From assembly GCF_000165425.1 (NCBI RefSeq), contig NW_001799177.1, positions 758,347-822,346 of the forward strand: a stretch of 64,000 nt of DNA, read 5' to 3'. The notes beneath the pieces are model-generated. The model was given only the letters and a program-made list of their open reading frames with translations, searched no databases and was not told where the DNA came from. Both the position numbers and the translations under genes were made by a program. Every line of letters begins with the position of its first letter. Position 1 is the stretch's first letter. Source of the stretch: Paramecium tetraurelia (lineage: Eukaryota > Ciliophora > Oligohymenophorea > Peniculida > Parameciidae). Positions 23,608 through 37,514 of the stretch are shown piece by piece.

Positions 23608-25505
23608 ATGGCAAAAATTATAGATAATTATATACTAATTGAAGCAATTGGATAAGGAACCTATGGTGAAATACACAAAGGTCGCAATTTAATTTCAAAA
23701 GAAGCAGTTGCTGTCAAAACTATAAAATTAGATAGATTCTTAAATGATTCTCTCTTAAAAGAAATGATAATAAATGAAATTTAAGCTTTGAAAAAATTGG
23801 AAGATCAACACATAGTAAGAATGATCAAGATGCTTAAATCATCAAATAACATCTATCTAGTCTATGAACATCTAAATGGAGGGTCGTTGGCCAATTATTT
23901 ATAGGAAAAAGGTCGGTTAAGTGAATATGAAGGCAGACAAATTATCACAAATATTTTTAAGTAAATATTATTAATATAATATAGAGGGTTTAAGACTTTA
24001 AACCATGAAAAAATAATTCACAGAAATATCAACCCTGAAAATTTATTTTTTAATGATGGCATTATTAAAATTAAGAACTTCTTTTGCTGTAAATCATCCA
24101 CAAGCTAAAAGATATTCGATCCAGGTATCATAATATATGAATTGATTAGAGAATTATTTATACGCTGCTCCTGAAATTTTATTAAAGACTTAATAATCTT
24201 AATATGAGGATAAATGCGATATTTTTTCACTAGGATTAGTGTTTTATAAGATGTTTTTTGGAACACTTCCATTTCCTGAAAATATTGCATAAGAATAATT
24301 AGTAGAGTTATATCGTTCTTAAGATTTTAATCCTATTATTGAGGATTTATCAGAAAATACAAATTACATTTTAAACGGAATGCTTTAAATTGATTAATAA
24401 AAAAGAATTGAATGGTAAAAGTTATTTCATGAGGATCAAGTACCATCAACATCTGGACTTGTGAATTCTATTAATACAAATTTTGCATCAAATTACCAAA
24501 TAAATTCCTAAGTGCAATAGTTTGAGACAGTAGGATAATAAAACTTTTACATTTCTTAATAATCTATACAAAATTAAATAACCACAAGTCCGAACGAGTT
24601 GATCAAAAGAAGAAATAATTTATAAGATAAAGAAAATACTAAAGCCAATAAAGAAAATGATAATATTTCATTATTTACTAAGACTGTAGAAAAGGACTCC
24701 AATATATCATCATATCAAGTATCCATATAATAATAATAATAATAATAATAATAGTAATAATCACAATAATAAACAAATTCAAATTAATAAATTAATAATC
24801 TAAATGGTTAACCAAATGTGATTAAATAAATCTAAACCTAACTATTTGAACTTCGATATAAATTTAATATTTTAATTTAAGGAATTATTAGAATTGAATA
24901 ACTTGAAAGCTGGTCAGCGAAAATTAAAACCGAAATTTGCATGATTTTTTTAATTAAGAAAGCCATTAAATATATAAATGAAATGATTGACATTTGCTAA
25001 AACAGTGATAGATAATGGATAATGTCTAAGAATAAAAATGAGATAGTTAAAATTTTGTAAAAAGATTACGATGAACTTTTATCGTAGTTCAGATTCATTA
25101 AATAGACTGTAAATTAATATATGATATTTTAGACAAATTCTTAGCACGAAGAATTAGGCTCACATGAAATTATAGAGGAATAATACATAGACAATGTGTT
25201 GATTATGATAGCAAAATAAATTTCAATGGATTTAGGATAAGTGAAATCAAGTATGCGAACTAATTCCTAAATTAAGAGCAATGTAATAAAAATCTTTAAT
25301 ATAGTCTTTTAATTATGAATAAACTAGCTAAAGAAATGGAAGTTTTATTGAATAAAAGCAAAATATTGCAAATTAATAGATTTTTGCTATTTTTTTGATA
25401 GATTTAGTTAAAGGTTAAATATAAGACGAATAACGCCCTTACTTTAAAAAAATTGAAGAATCAAAATTGGCTGAAATTTTAGACTTTAAGTTAAAGGCAA
25501 TCTGA
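23608..25505 (+). CDS. ULK-like pseudokinase
   Basis: Protein of 608 residues with a kinase-like domain (about 8-250). The glycine loop (GQGTYGEIH) and ATP-binding Lys (AVKTIK) are present, but HRD is HRNINPEN and DFG is replaced by KNFFC, so phosphotransfer is unlikely. The APE motif survives (YAAPEIL). Introns: 23961-23984 (24 nt), 24125-24149 (25 nt) and 25283-25304 (22 nt). The first is a multiple of three without a stop, but removing it gives an ungapped fit to kinase subdomain VIa. A pure Gln tract coded by TAA/TAG lies near 24727. The C-terminal helical region resembles the active kinase at 14529, suggesting paralogues. Confidence 0.86.
24727..24770 (+). repeat. TAA/TAG tract encoding polyglutamine
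   Basis: Trinucleotide run of TAA with interspersed TAG, inside the pseudokinase gene and in its reading frame. It encodes about nine consecutive Gln, then SQQQ. Confidence 0.8.
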
Positions 25506-25708
25506 TTTTATATATATATTAATGAAAATATTATTATTCCATACAAATTTAATTATCCTGAAATAGATACATAGCCGAATTGTAATTTCTTATCATTCAA
25601 GAGATTAATAAATGTTGAAGATTTTGAAAATTACTAAATTTCTCTAAATTAATACAAATATCATCTAATTTCACAATTTACAATCAAAATAATTTATTAA
25701 AAATTAAA

Positions 25709-26158
25709 ATGAGAACTAGATCTTGCCTTCCAGATATAACCTTCAGAGACTATTGCTAAAAATACTTCAATGATTCCTTTATTACAAGCGAGAGATAAAC
25801 AAAAACTAAATTCAAATTAGATGAAATGAAAAATGTTCCAATGAATAAAGAAAAATAATTAGAATTTTAAAATTTTATAAACAATGCAATTGATTAAACA
25901 AAAAAGGTGAGAATTGAGGCAACATAAGAAGCGACAAAAACATTTGGTAATCCAAAATAATGGCTGAGAGCCTAAAAAGAATATTTTAAATAACCAGAAT
26001 AAAAACATAAGACATATATTGAAAGCTATCCACTTTAATTACCCACTTAAATAAACTTTAATAAATGGAAATATAAGGAGAGACTAGAGTAAATTAGAAA
26101 TAGATCTTATTCTCTTCGTAAAACGCCGAACAGTCAGAGAAGACAATATTTATTTTGA
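25709..26158 (+). CDS. Small basic hypothetical protein
   Basis: Intronless frame of 149 residues, start MRTRSCLPDITFRDYC, ending in TGA. It is polar and basic, with aromatic-rich middle segments (QWLRAQKEYFKQ) and a Ser/Arg-rich tail (RNRSYSLRKTPNSQRRQ). No family recognised. It lies between the pseudokinase and the TBC gene, all on the plus strand. Confidence 0.55.
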
Positions 26159-26178
26159 TTATAATTGTTTGCTCGTTA

Positions 26179-27410
26179 ATGTTTATAAATTCTTTGAATG
26201 AGATTCTTTATTTCATTCATTATTCATATAGGCTAGATTCTGAAACTTATGTCGCTGTCAAAAAAAGGACTTTAGCTTGTTTGAAATATAATTATTTATT
26301 AATTATAAATAAAAGATAGTTCTCAAATTCAGTCCATAATCACTCATGCTCCCAAATAAGAATAAGCATATTGGTGCAGATTTTTCAGGTTTTTAGAAAA
26401 AAGCTTATTTAAGGTTCTCTTTAACAAAATGATAATCTTTGCTAATTTCTAAATCTGAAAGATTACTCAAAATACTCTAAGTCAGATATAGAGAAAGTAT
26501 GAGTTAAGATAATTTAGAAATAAAAATTAATATGGCAAGAGATAGCTTAGGATTGGCAAAAGTATTAAAGAGACGTTAAAGTTATTTAATTAGCAGAATT
26601 TGGAATACCTTTTAGTGCAAGAAGATTTATTTGGCCTTTGATTGTTGGTAATAAGCATCAAATAACTTTGGAGTTATTTGAAATATTATCAGAATAAGTA
26701 CAAAATATAATTATTGATGACAAATATAATTATGGAAGAATAAGCTCTATGAAGTTGATTCAGAAAGATTTAGGGAGAACTTTTGATATTCCAAGTATGA
26801 ATATTTTAACATAGGTCTTCGAAACATTTTTTAATCCGGAGGACCTCTAAGTGGAAGTTTACAATCTATATTGGAGTCATTTTGTGTTTATCGACCAGAT
26901 ATTGGTTATATCTAAGGGATGACTTACATAGCTTCTATACTCTTGACTTATTTAGATGAATATCAAACCTTTATAATTTTTAGCAGTCTCATTACACATC
27001 CATAATTGCTTCCCATATATTTAGTTGATTCTAATTTGCTTCAGGTGATCTTTTAATAATTTTAAAAATTGATTAAGATAAACATCCCTTAAACATATCA
27101 AATACTAAAATAATATAACATCGATTGCTCAAATTTTTTACTTGAATGGATTATTACACTTTATGCAAAAACATTAAATCCTGACATAGTTGGAAGAATT
27201 TGGGATATGATGTTTTTTAATGGAACAAATGTATTATGGAAGACTGGTATTTCAATTCTAAAGTTGTTATCATCAAAATTTAAAGATTTAGAAACTACAC
27301 TTCTTTTATTAAAATATCCTTAGGTGAACGAGGATGAGTTATTTTATGAGATAAACTTAGTAAAATATCCAGTTGATGTTTCTGAAATTTTATCAAACTT
27401 ATAATTATGA
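26179..27410 (+). CDS. TBC-domain Rab GTPase-activating protein
   Basis: Protein of about 396 residues with a TBC domain filling the C-terminal three quarters. It begins FGIPFSARRFIWPLIVG. The arginine finger is in IQKDLGRTF (IxxDxxR) and the glutamine finger in RPDIGYIQGM (YxQ), so it should stimulate GTP hydrolysis by a Rab protein on membranes. Later landmarks are LLEWIITLYAKTL and GRIWDMMFFNGTNVLWKTGISILKLL. Introns: 26497-26517 (21 nt, contains TGA) and 26795-26814 (20 nt); the second is essential to reach SLRNIFQSGGPLSGSL. The first 100 residues are uncertain: two frames are open, and the start could be elsewhere. Confidence 0.9.
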
Positions 27411-28129
27411 TTATATAACTTTATGATAATAAAAATAATAATGTTAGCTCAACTATGTATTTAAATAATAATATATATATATAAAAAGATGATAAAGTAT
27501 TTATAAAAAAATGAAATAATTCCAAAAGAAGACTTAATAAAAATTTATTAAAAACAAAAAAAAGGGACAAAAAAAATAAATTGATTTATCGAGATTAACA
27601 AACCAATTTTAACTGATATTTCAATTCATTTAAAGAAATATTTAAACACATTTTAAAATTCATAAATAATTATGGAGTTAATTATAAAACAAATACTTAA
27701 TATAATTAATTTGAAGATATATCTAAGTAGTTTCCTAGCTTAGAAAAAAAAAATTCAACTAACAGAATATAAATAAGAATGTAATTAATTTTTTTAATTC
27801 AATTTATTATTTTTAAATTACGCAAGATATCTAAGTTAGACACCTCCTAAAGACTTTGCGGTAATAACAAAAAGTATCTCGATATTAACCAAAAATTTCA
27901 AATTCTAAATTTTACTATTAATCTTTTTGAATAAATTATTAAAGGAAAAATCTAATTTCTACTGTGTATATTTATAGACATGCTTTATGAAATTTTAGTA
28001 GTATTGCTTAATTACTCTTTTAATCATTTTTTTCCACTTTAAAAATAATTCAATTCTTCATGTTTATAAAATAATATTTGATTAATTTAACAAAAAAATG
28101 AGTTATCATTTTAATATATAATTTTTAAT
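27411..28129. other. Unresolved AT-rich region with overlapping long ORFs
   Basis: No confident gene. From ATG at 27489 the plus strand has a frame (MIKYLQKNEIIPKEDLIK) that meets one TGA at about 27573 and then stays open to the end of the region. The other two plus frames are also open for 80 or more codons; one starts MKQFQKKTQQKFIKNKKKG. A small Lys/Gln-rich gene with missed introns, or a decayed gene, is possible. The region lies between convergent genes. No RNA gene recognised. Confidence 0.35.
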
Positions 28130-31100
28130 TCATTCAGGTAATAAGGACTTGTAAATTTTTTCTACTTTTTCAGTTTATTTTTTAAGATCTTCCTCGATTT
28201 TATCAGCCTAAAACATTGAATTATAAATACTTTTTTATTCAATAAATCTAATTGTTCCAGCTTTTTTTTATCTTCTTAATTTTCATCTGTGATGCATTTC
28301 GCTTTCTTTATTGGTAACCAACCTAAGTCAAGATTTTCCATTTTGTTGCTAACAAAAGTTTCGTTGCCATCATATTCTGTCGGATCCTTGAATTACAAGT
28401 AAGCAAAATAAAACACATAATTCCACATATGATGCTCATATTTTATATGAAAAGCAAAGCCTTTATCACTATCACTTGACTTATCTAATGTTTCCATATC
28501 AAAGCCACATACAAAACACTTAAATTCCATATCTTTGTTTTTTTCAGCTAAATCTTCCCTTAATGACGAAAACGTATCAATAATGATACCCTAAATCATG
28601 TTTAATAAAATGAACACCAACATGATATTAAATAAATTATCAAAAAAGAATCGCTCGTAATATATAGCAGTTTAATCCGCATTGACGTAATCATATGAAG
28701 CGTCTTCATCTCCTTATAAAACAGCTTGTTTTTATAGCTCTTCCAAAGTAGCAGGATCTTGTAGATGAGCCCCTATTGATCCAGTAAATTTGAAAGTCCA
28801 ATCAAAAGTTGTGATAAGACATCTCCAAAATTCATTACAATACTCTTATCCTGATTCTCCTGATGCAGGATACTAATTATAAAATACGATCCAAGCCAAG
28901 ATGTTAAAATAGTACTCAATAATTATTAATAACATGAGAGCCAAGCCTAATTCTACCTTTGGTTTCCAAATAGCTTAAACAACGGTTTTCAATTGATCTA
29001 ACTTTAAAAAATCCATCAAGTGAACACAGAAAAAGAATGGATGAGCTGCTAATCCTACTATTCCAGCTAGAATATAAGCAGAATAATAAAGAATTTCAAA
29101 ATCCTATAACAACACAAATATTGAAACTAATGAATTTTTAATTAATCTGATTATGATCTTAAAAAATCCTTAAGTGCTGAAAAATCCTACCCAAATATGA
29201 TAAACTTTTAAGGGGGCTCTTTTAAGGGCAAAGAAAAATACTATTAAGGAAGAAAACGCCAAATCTAATATTCCCAAAATTAAAATAATTTGTTTGGTTA
29301 TGCTTAATTAATCATACCACAACAATCTTGGTTCATACAATCTATAATATTAAATTCTACTATCATTATCCAAATATTGATCAGGAACTAAAAATTAGGA
29401 ATAACTAAACAAGATTATTAAATTGATAGCTATTGTTGTCAAAAATAGGCAAAGTTCCCATAATTTGCCTTAAGAAGCTATAGCTCCAAAAATTGGATTA
29501 ATGTTAAACAAAATTCTCAGATATTCTTCATGTTTCATAGTTTTAATTATGCTCTCAGATTTAGTCATTAAATAATTCAACTTAGTTTTAGCACTTGATC
29601 TATTGACTTCATCATGAAATTCTGTCTTTAAATCTTTTGGTAATTAATGACAGTAGGGTAATTTTGGAAAGAAAACCTAATAAACTTTTTCTTCTCGAAC
29701 TATTTCAATGGAACAAGAGTTTTTCTTAAAGAATCTAATAGAATTTTTTAGTAACTCCTTATTCTTCTTTTTCTCTTCTAATTCTTATGCTTCTTTCTCT
29801 TTTCTTCTATCTTCGTCTGTTTTACCTACTTCTTCTATTCCCTGTTTGAATTTTTAAAGTCCCCCCAATCCTACCTAGAGCATCTAACCTCCTAATTTAG
29901 AGATTCCGCTAAATAAGCCTGTGGATTGCTCGTCTGCTCTGTCGACATCAAATTCATTTAATATTTCTCTCATTTCAATATCTTCTTGCAAGATATCTTT
30001 TCCCTTTTTACTTGCTACAAAGATTTACATTAGGATATAAATATAAAACCCAATTTCTACCACTAATTCGTACTTTTCTTCTTCCTCTGTCAATACGATT
30101 AGTTATTCTGCCCTTCCAAACAATTCTTCTTTATATTCATCTTTAAAATATTACTAAAATAATGAATATACTCTTGACATATTATTAGTTAATACTCGGA
30201 TAGGGATAGCTCTAATTATTCTTAAGATTAAATTATCTTATAGATCGCAGCATTCTACTAAAGAAACTAATGATATCAAGGCTTTTAATTTAAGTCTTGC
30301 TAATTTTGCTAAATGCAAAGTAAGGTTATAAGGTTTAGTAGGATCCATAATTTTGTTTCTTTTAATTCCTTGTTATTCTTTTGTTTATCCCATTTAATTA
30401 AAGCTTTTAAATTCTTTCTTTTGTGTTTAGACTTATTTAAAAATAACTCCAAGCAATTTGGCTTCTTGTTTTTTCTAGATTTCTTAGGTCTCAAACAACT
30501 TTTCATTCTCTGATAGGACATCCACAACATACTCCATAAATTTAGAGTTTGATAAAGCTATTTAATTTGTTTTGCATGGTCCTTAAATTACTTCTGTAAT
30601 TGTATCAAAGCATTGTGTCACAATACCATAATTTTTATTATCAATTTTTATGCATTGTTAAAGTTTTACAATTTATAAAACTAAATCATAAGATGTTTTT
30701 GAATTTGTTTATTAGTGTAGGTATTCTTATAATTATAGATTGTGTCCTTCACACAATAATTACATAAATTATAAAGTTTTGCATATTAATTTTGTTTGAA
30801 GTTTTCCTTACTATTTTAATTCAGCTGGATTCGAATTTATATAATTAGCAATTATCAAATTTAATTTAAAATAAAGTTTTTCACATTCCTGATTTGATTT
30901 AGAATATTCTAAAATTGTGGTTTACACTACTAAATTACCTTTCTTTAACATCATGCAAAATAGGGATAGAAGAGTTGTTAAATATTGTAGATCATTTTCA
31001 TCTTCACTCCATAATAACTACATTAAAATTTTAGTTGCATTCAATTTATTCAAAATTTCCTATCTTTCCCTTAATTCATCCAAATCATCAGATCTAAATG

Positions 31101-34100
31101 GATTCTTTAAAATCTATTTTAATGCTTTAAAGATAAAAAGCACACTTTTTTTATCAGCTGCATTAACTTACCAGTATTGTATATAATTTAATAAATTCTT
31201 GACAACATCTTCTTGATTTAGTACTAAATCTTTTTAATCAGATTTGATATCTGATTAAAACATTTAACTTATATTCCAGACACTATTAGCAAATATTTAT
31301 TTCTCTTCTTTAATGGCTTCATGCACTTGTTCATTATCCGAAAGCAACGAAACAAATAATTGCCAATAATAATTGATTTATTTTGATTCACTATCTTCAT
31401 TATCTTTTTTATCAGTTTGTAATTACTTTGCTTTCAAAGATTTAAATTTTTATAAAAATGCTCTAGCAGTATTTTCATTAACTAATGGTGGCCCAGTTGT
31501 AAAACTACCTTTTTAATGAGTATTTTCATTTGATACATCCATAGATATTTGTTTTGCTTTGTCATCAGTTTCATCTTCTTATTCCTCCACATCATCATCT
31601 ATTTCATCATCAGAATTTACTGGTCTTCTAAATGATTTTGGAATATCAATTTTCAAAGCTCTACATAAATCTTCAACCATTGATATTTTTGGAACATCAT
31701 CCATTATGGTTTTTTGGCTCATATGATTGAGAGCGTTTAAGAAGGCTTTTCCATACTCTTAAATTTTTTTGCGTTCAATTTTTGACTATTCAGCATTTTA
31801 AAATAATTTAGCACCAGCATCTTTGTAAAAGGCTTTGAAGTATTAAAGAAGAAAAGGGGATTGCTTTTAAAATAGATAGATTAATTGTGCATTCGAAAAT
31901 TATTGCCTTGAGTTTAAGAACTAAGATTCAAGGACAAGGAATTCTTGGATTTTCTCAGAACATGACATTATTTCCAAATTCTTTTTCTCTGCTCTTTCTA
32001 ATACAACCATAATGATTTCAAAAATGCATGTTTTAACTTCTAATTAATTAAATTATTCAAAAGCTGTCTCCCTTTCTTCTGAAGATATCTAAACTAAACT
32101 TTCTAACAATAAATTTAATTTAAATGTTTATTAAGCTCTATAAGTCAAAGACACCCCTATATAGTTTTTTAAACATTAGGCTAACATCTAAAGAATATTA
32201 AATTATAATTACAATAATAAATTTTCCCAGATAGGACGATTGAGGTTTGTGTTAATAGAACAATGACTTACCTTTGAGTTTAGGCTATGGAACGAAAGGC
32301 TAAAATCAAATTAAGAAAATAATTACATTGCAGAATTCAAAATATTTTTTGTCTAAGACGAAGTTAATTATGTGCATTGATAAGACATTGCTTTAACCAG
32401 TTTTATTACTTTCTGCATTTTTTAAAATGATTAAAAAAAAGTCTATAAATTCAGTGTATCTTCCATGCTTCTTGATTAACTTAAAAAAGTATTCAATTTC
32501 CCTATCTCTATTGATATGTTGAGTTAATTTTGGATTATCATTTAATAAATCAGTAATAAACTGTGATTGATTAAAATTATTTCTCCTATATTTAGTCAAA
32601 TGAGGAACCACTTTATGAAATACTAATTCTTAATTCTCAATAGAATTTTTACCAAAAAATACCATGATTTAAAGTATGCATTCCAATAATTACAAAATTA
32701 ATTTAGCCAAATGTTATTAATATTATGAGAAACTAGTAGGTGCTTCTTTGAATGTAAATACCTGTCTATTATTTATTATCATTATCATACAGGATAACAT
32801 TAATTCAAGCATTGAATCAAATCCTCCAACATGTTTAAATATTCTTTATTTTATTTTCATTCTTTAATTATCACCAGCATTTTCTTAAAACACATCAATA
32901 ATCTTTTTAACTAATTTCAGATTTTTTTAGAAATTAGTTTCATTTCTTCCATTTAATTTTTAAGGAGTATCTAGTTATAACCAAGCTTAACAATTTGGGA
33001 TATTTCTTTTCAATTTATTTAAAAGTCTCGACCACTTTTTATAAAAGGCTATGGTTTCCATAGACACAACTACTTATAACTCTGTTAAATTCTAGACTAA
33101 ATCATATCTTTAACTAGAGTATTTTTCGATTAATTCAACAATTTTATTTGATAATTTTGCATTGGTTGAAAAGAACAATGATAATATCAATGTTTCATAA
33201 AATGGTCTATCAAGAATGATGTCAAAATTTCTAACTGTCTAAAATTTTTCACAATACTCCTTCATTGTTTAAATGGAATCAACATCTTCTCCTACTTCAA
33301 TCCCCAATTCAGGTAACAAATCAGTATAATTGTGATTTTCATCAATCATACTTACTTGATAAGGAACAAATTATTATTTAAAGAAATCTATTGCGTTGTC
33401 AATAAGGAAGTCCTATCTCATTCCTAACATTAATATAAAGATTTCACAAATTTCCATCTTAATTTAAACCTCATATTATGTAAATTAATCTTCTTATTTA
33501 ATTGAAAATGTCTTATTAGAACATTTATCTAATATTTTCTTTAATTATTTTACTTTTCTGAATAAGGGATCATTAATTATCTCCATTTCAATATCCTGAT
33601 GAATAATTTTTCTTTCTTTTTTTTATTTTTCTGCTCCATCCAATAAATTCATCATATCAAGATTTATATTACCCAAATTAGCTAAATCATCAAATGCATT
33701 TTTCTTTTTTTTCTCATCTCTCTTAAGTTTGTTTTCGATATATTTTCTTTAGACATTTGCATTTTCTAGAGCTTAATTGTATTATTCATCATATTCCAAT
33801 AGTTATGCTAATAATTATATAATCTATTCTATTTCAGAATTTTTGATTTATTTTTCTATTTCTCTCATAATTGCTTAAGATTTCTTAGTATGTTAATTTG
33901 GAGGTTTAATGTATTCGTAATTAAAAAAACCAAATTAGAAGATTAACTTGACTATTTAGATAACTTCTAAAGTCAATATATTGTAAATCAATCTGCCTTA
34001 TTTCAAAGAAGTCAATTTTTAAGCTGATTCTTAAATGTGCTAAATTAATATTTTGATTAGCGATTACAAGAATTTCTTAACTTCTTCAGATTCTTCTACT

Positions 34101-37100
34101 TCTGACTCATCAATAGCTTGTTCCTTTTAGATTCTTTCCCAGTTTATCTACTATTATTTTAATTTTTTCACTCTCATAGTCTGATATAAAATGGTATCCT
34201 TTGATATTAATGGTTCTAATTAACGTTTTTAGATTTCTTCAAATGATACATAGTTATTAGCATTCATTTTTAACATAGATAATATTCCTCCATCTTATTT
34301 AATTAGTTTTGTTGTTAAAATTGATTTATCGTAAATGATTTCTCTAACTAATTCTGGTCTTTTTTATGTTTAATAAGGTTCTTAATCTATATACAATACT
34401 CTTATTAATTTTAAAAACACTGCTCTAATTTCTTCTTTCAAATTACTATTCTCTACAAATGGTAAGGTTTTATTGAATAAAAATGTTTATTGGAAAGTTT
34501 TGCATGCTAAGGTATTTCTACTTAAGCATAGATTTGCTATCAAATTCAATTCATTCTTTATGTATTCGAACTAACGTTAATAATTAGCTCCGCTTTCTAA
34601 TCTTGGATCATCAAAGAAATCTAAAAATTTAATGGTTACTGGTTAATCATTCTTGTCTAAACAAGTAAGTAATAAATCTCCAAATTTATAAGTTAATTTC
34701 ATAAAAGCATGATTGTAAATTAATTTATTTTCAAAAAATGCTCTATAAATTAAATTTTAATTAACAAAAACTGGAGATTCTAAAGATTAACAGACAGTCG
34801 CCAATAAATATATGATGTCAGGTTTTGAGAAAGGTGGGAATTCAAGCAATTTCAAAATAATTGCTTATAGAGAATTACTTTCGTTTTTCTATTATTTCTC
34901 CTTCTCCTTTTATTTTTCTTGTTATTCTTTTAGTTTTTGTTGTTCTTTTTCTTTTTCTCTTTATAACTCAATTTCCTTTTATGAAACTCTTTCTTTGCTT
35001 TTGTTATGAGCTGTCATAGATAAATTTGATTAGTCCATAACTTTTATTTAATCACCCTACACTTGAGATTTATCTTAAGAAGTTGAATGGTTTTGATGCT
35101 CATCTTAATTGGGTTTTTAAGGCATACTAATCATGGTTTTTGGCAATTGCTATAAAATAGATTTAGTTTTAGAAATAGAATTTGCCAATGTATCCACAAT
35201 CTAATCTCCTAATCCTATGTGATTGTAAAAGATATTTAACAATTTCATTAAAGTTCTTTGATTGCTTTTGTTATCTTTACAAAAATCTTTTATTGTCATG
35301 TAAACTTTGTATGACAAATAGATCTATCTTTTATTATGTCCATCTTCTAATTTGACGAGCATTCTTGGATGATGTTTAAGTGTGTTACTTTATAGAAATG
35401 ATTAAACACGAAATATAAAATCTTTTTCATCCATGAAATCTATCTTCATAGCTTCAAATTTCTGAGGATATTTTTCTATAATTTGTCTGCTAGGAAAACA
35501 TCTAAATAACATCCAAACTAATAAAATAAATATGTTTTATTCTCTAACTACATTTTATCTATTTGTAACTATATAAGAGTATTCTTATTTAGCACTGATG
35601 TTAGAAATTAATTTATTGTTTACAAATTCACAATACATATCTAACATTCTATCTAATTTTAAAAATATTTAATAGAAGTGCAATTTACTTTTGATATCCT
35701 CATCGTTATAAGCTATAGTACTATTCACAATATGTTTTTAATGTAATCTTTAAATATAATCGATAGCTTCCAAAAAGAATGGCAAACTATATTATAACAT
35801 GTATGTCTCCCACATGTCTGAAAAATCTATCTTTTTTACTCTAAATGTAGTATAATGATTCTGAACTACTGACAAATAGGCTTACTTAACCTCAACTTCA
35901 GCCTCTTTGGATAATTATTCGATCTTTGGATTTACTTCATTTACTTCATCACTGATACCCAAATATTGACCAGTCTCAATGTGTAATAGATAATAGAATG
36001 AATCTCTTTTAATATATGTTACTTCTGAATCTTCTGAATTCTAAATCTAGGAGAATTTAAATAATGCATTTTGATTAGGTTCTGAAATTAACTCCATATC
36101 CACCAAATTTCCGTTTTTTGTAATTTGTAAATATCTACCGGTTTAGTAATGTCTTAATCTATAAATTTTATTCCAGTCTACTCTACCACCACTCATCTAA
36201 TCGGCACTTTCAATTTTCCAAAAACAACTATTTGGAAGATCTAATAATTTCTTTTAGGATTCAGTGCTATTAAAGTAATTGAAATTTTAAAATGTAACAA
36301 CTACATCCTCAATTAATATTTTCTTTAAGATTTTAGCATCTGATTAATTTAGATTGAATTCTTTGTCCAAATGTTATTGTGTTTTTGTTAATTTTAATAA
36401 TTAATCTTTTTGTTTAGTTTAAGGTTCAGCAGAAGTAAGATTTTCAATTTTGAGTATTTACAATATCTTCTTGAATGGATCATAAGGTTTTAGAGCATTA
36501 ACATGTAATTTTAATTCTGATAGATAGAGAGCAATCACATCTCCAACATGAAGATAATCATCAAATTCTGACTGTTTTTCATTATTGCTTGCACAATGAT
36601 ATCCCTCTACCCTCCATCTAGTTTAATATTCAATACTTCCAATAATTTTACTCCTCTTTACTTCCTATTGAAATTGTTTCTTTAATTGTTTGTCTTTTGA
36701 CTCTTTGTATTTATATTCTTATCCTTTATAGAATGTGTATAATGAAGGGGGTCGATTACAGACAACTTTTGTGCTTGACAAGATAACAGCATCTTTATTA
36801 TAAACTATGTTAGTTCGTAATTTTTAGAAATTAAGACAAGGAGTGAATTTCATTATGCTACCTTCTTCTGGAAAGTCTTTTAATTAAAAATGTAAATCTT
36901 CTGGATTCTCATCATTCAAAGTTAAAAATTTGAGCGAGGTTACATGGACCAGCATAAAAGTGGATGAACCAAATATGAGAGGGACTCCTGTCAATTTACT
37001 AGTTAAGGAAATGTTAGATGTAACTTCTCCATCTAAGTTAGTTCTTAAACTTTATATCTAACCTTTTCTTTGTTTTACGACTTTGTATATTATTAATCAA

Positions 37101-37357
37101 TTACCTTAGATTTCACTTAGTTTCTAGAAATCTTCTTGCACTATTTCCTTTAATAACTTTTGAGTCCATTTGAAGTTTAACACAGGTATGATTCTAAATA
37201 CCGTATTTTGAAAATCATGAAATAGATTTCCATGAACACTATTAAAACTAATTAATTCAAAATCATTGCTCATAAATCCATCTGTGTACATATAAACTTG
37301 GGGGAATTTAGCTAATGAAAGTGATATTAAAGATGAATAAGTAATAGGTTGACTCAT
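28130..37357 (-). CDS. IP3-receptor-type calcium-release channel
   Basis: Giant protein of about 3,050 residues of the inositol-trisphosphate/ryanodine receptor superfamily, expected to release calcium from internal stores. The N-terminus resembles the IP3R suppressor region (SFNSVHGNLFHDFQNTVFRI). A long helical solenoid follows. The channel domain has about six membrane segments after residue 2600, a pore region FTGSIGAHLQDP, the inner helix NLFNIMLVFILLNMIQGIIIDTF, and the zinc-binding linker KCFVCGFDMETLD with HIKYEHHMWNYVFYF and KDPTEYDGNETFV, nearly as in animal IP3Rs. Introns: 32300-32326 (27 nt), 32188-32212 (25 nt) and 28208-28230 (23 nt); multiples of three elsewhere could be missed. 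Paramecium is known to have a large family of such channels. Whether this one binds IP3 cannot be told. Confidence 0.94.
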
Positions 37358-37514
37358 ACAAACCTATTTTAATTTAATATAATAATTATAAGATTATTTG
37401 AAATTTGATCATCTCGAATGAAAATTTTGTATTTCTTCACTCTAATGATCATATATTCTATTGTAAGATTATTATGTATAACAATGAAAAGTGTTATAAA
37501 TTAAGTATATAAAT

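Noticed and set aside
30309-31186. ORFs of 66-89 codons on both strands inside the calcium-channel gene
   Set aside because: The minus-strand frame with Gln at TAA/TAG gives continuous IP3R-like sequence; these are other frames of it.
34812-35009. Plus-strand Ser/Phe-rich ORF
   Set aside because: Antisense of a Lys/Glu-rich low-complexity part of the calcium-channel gene.
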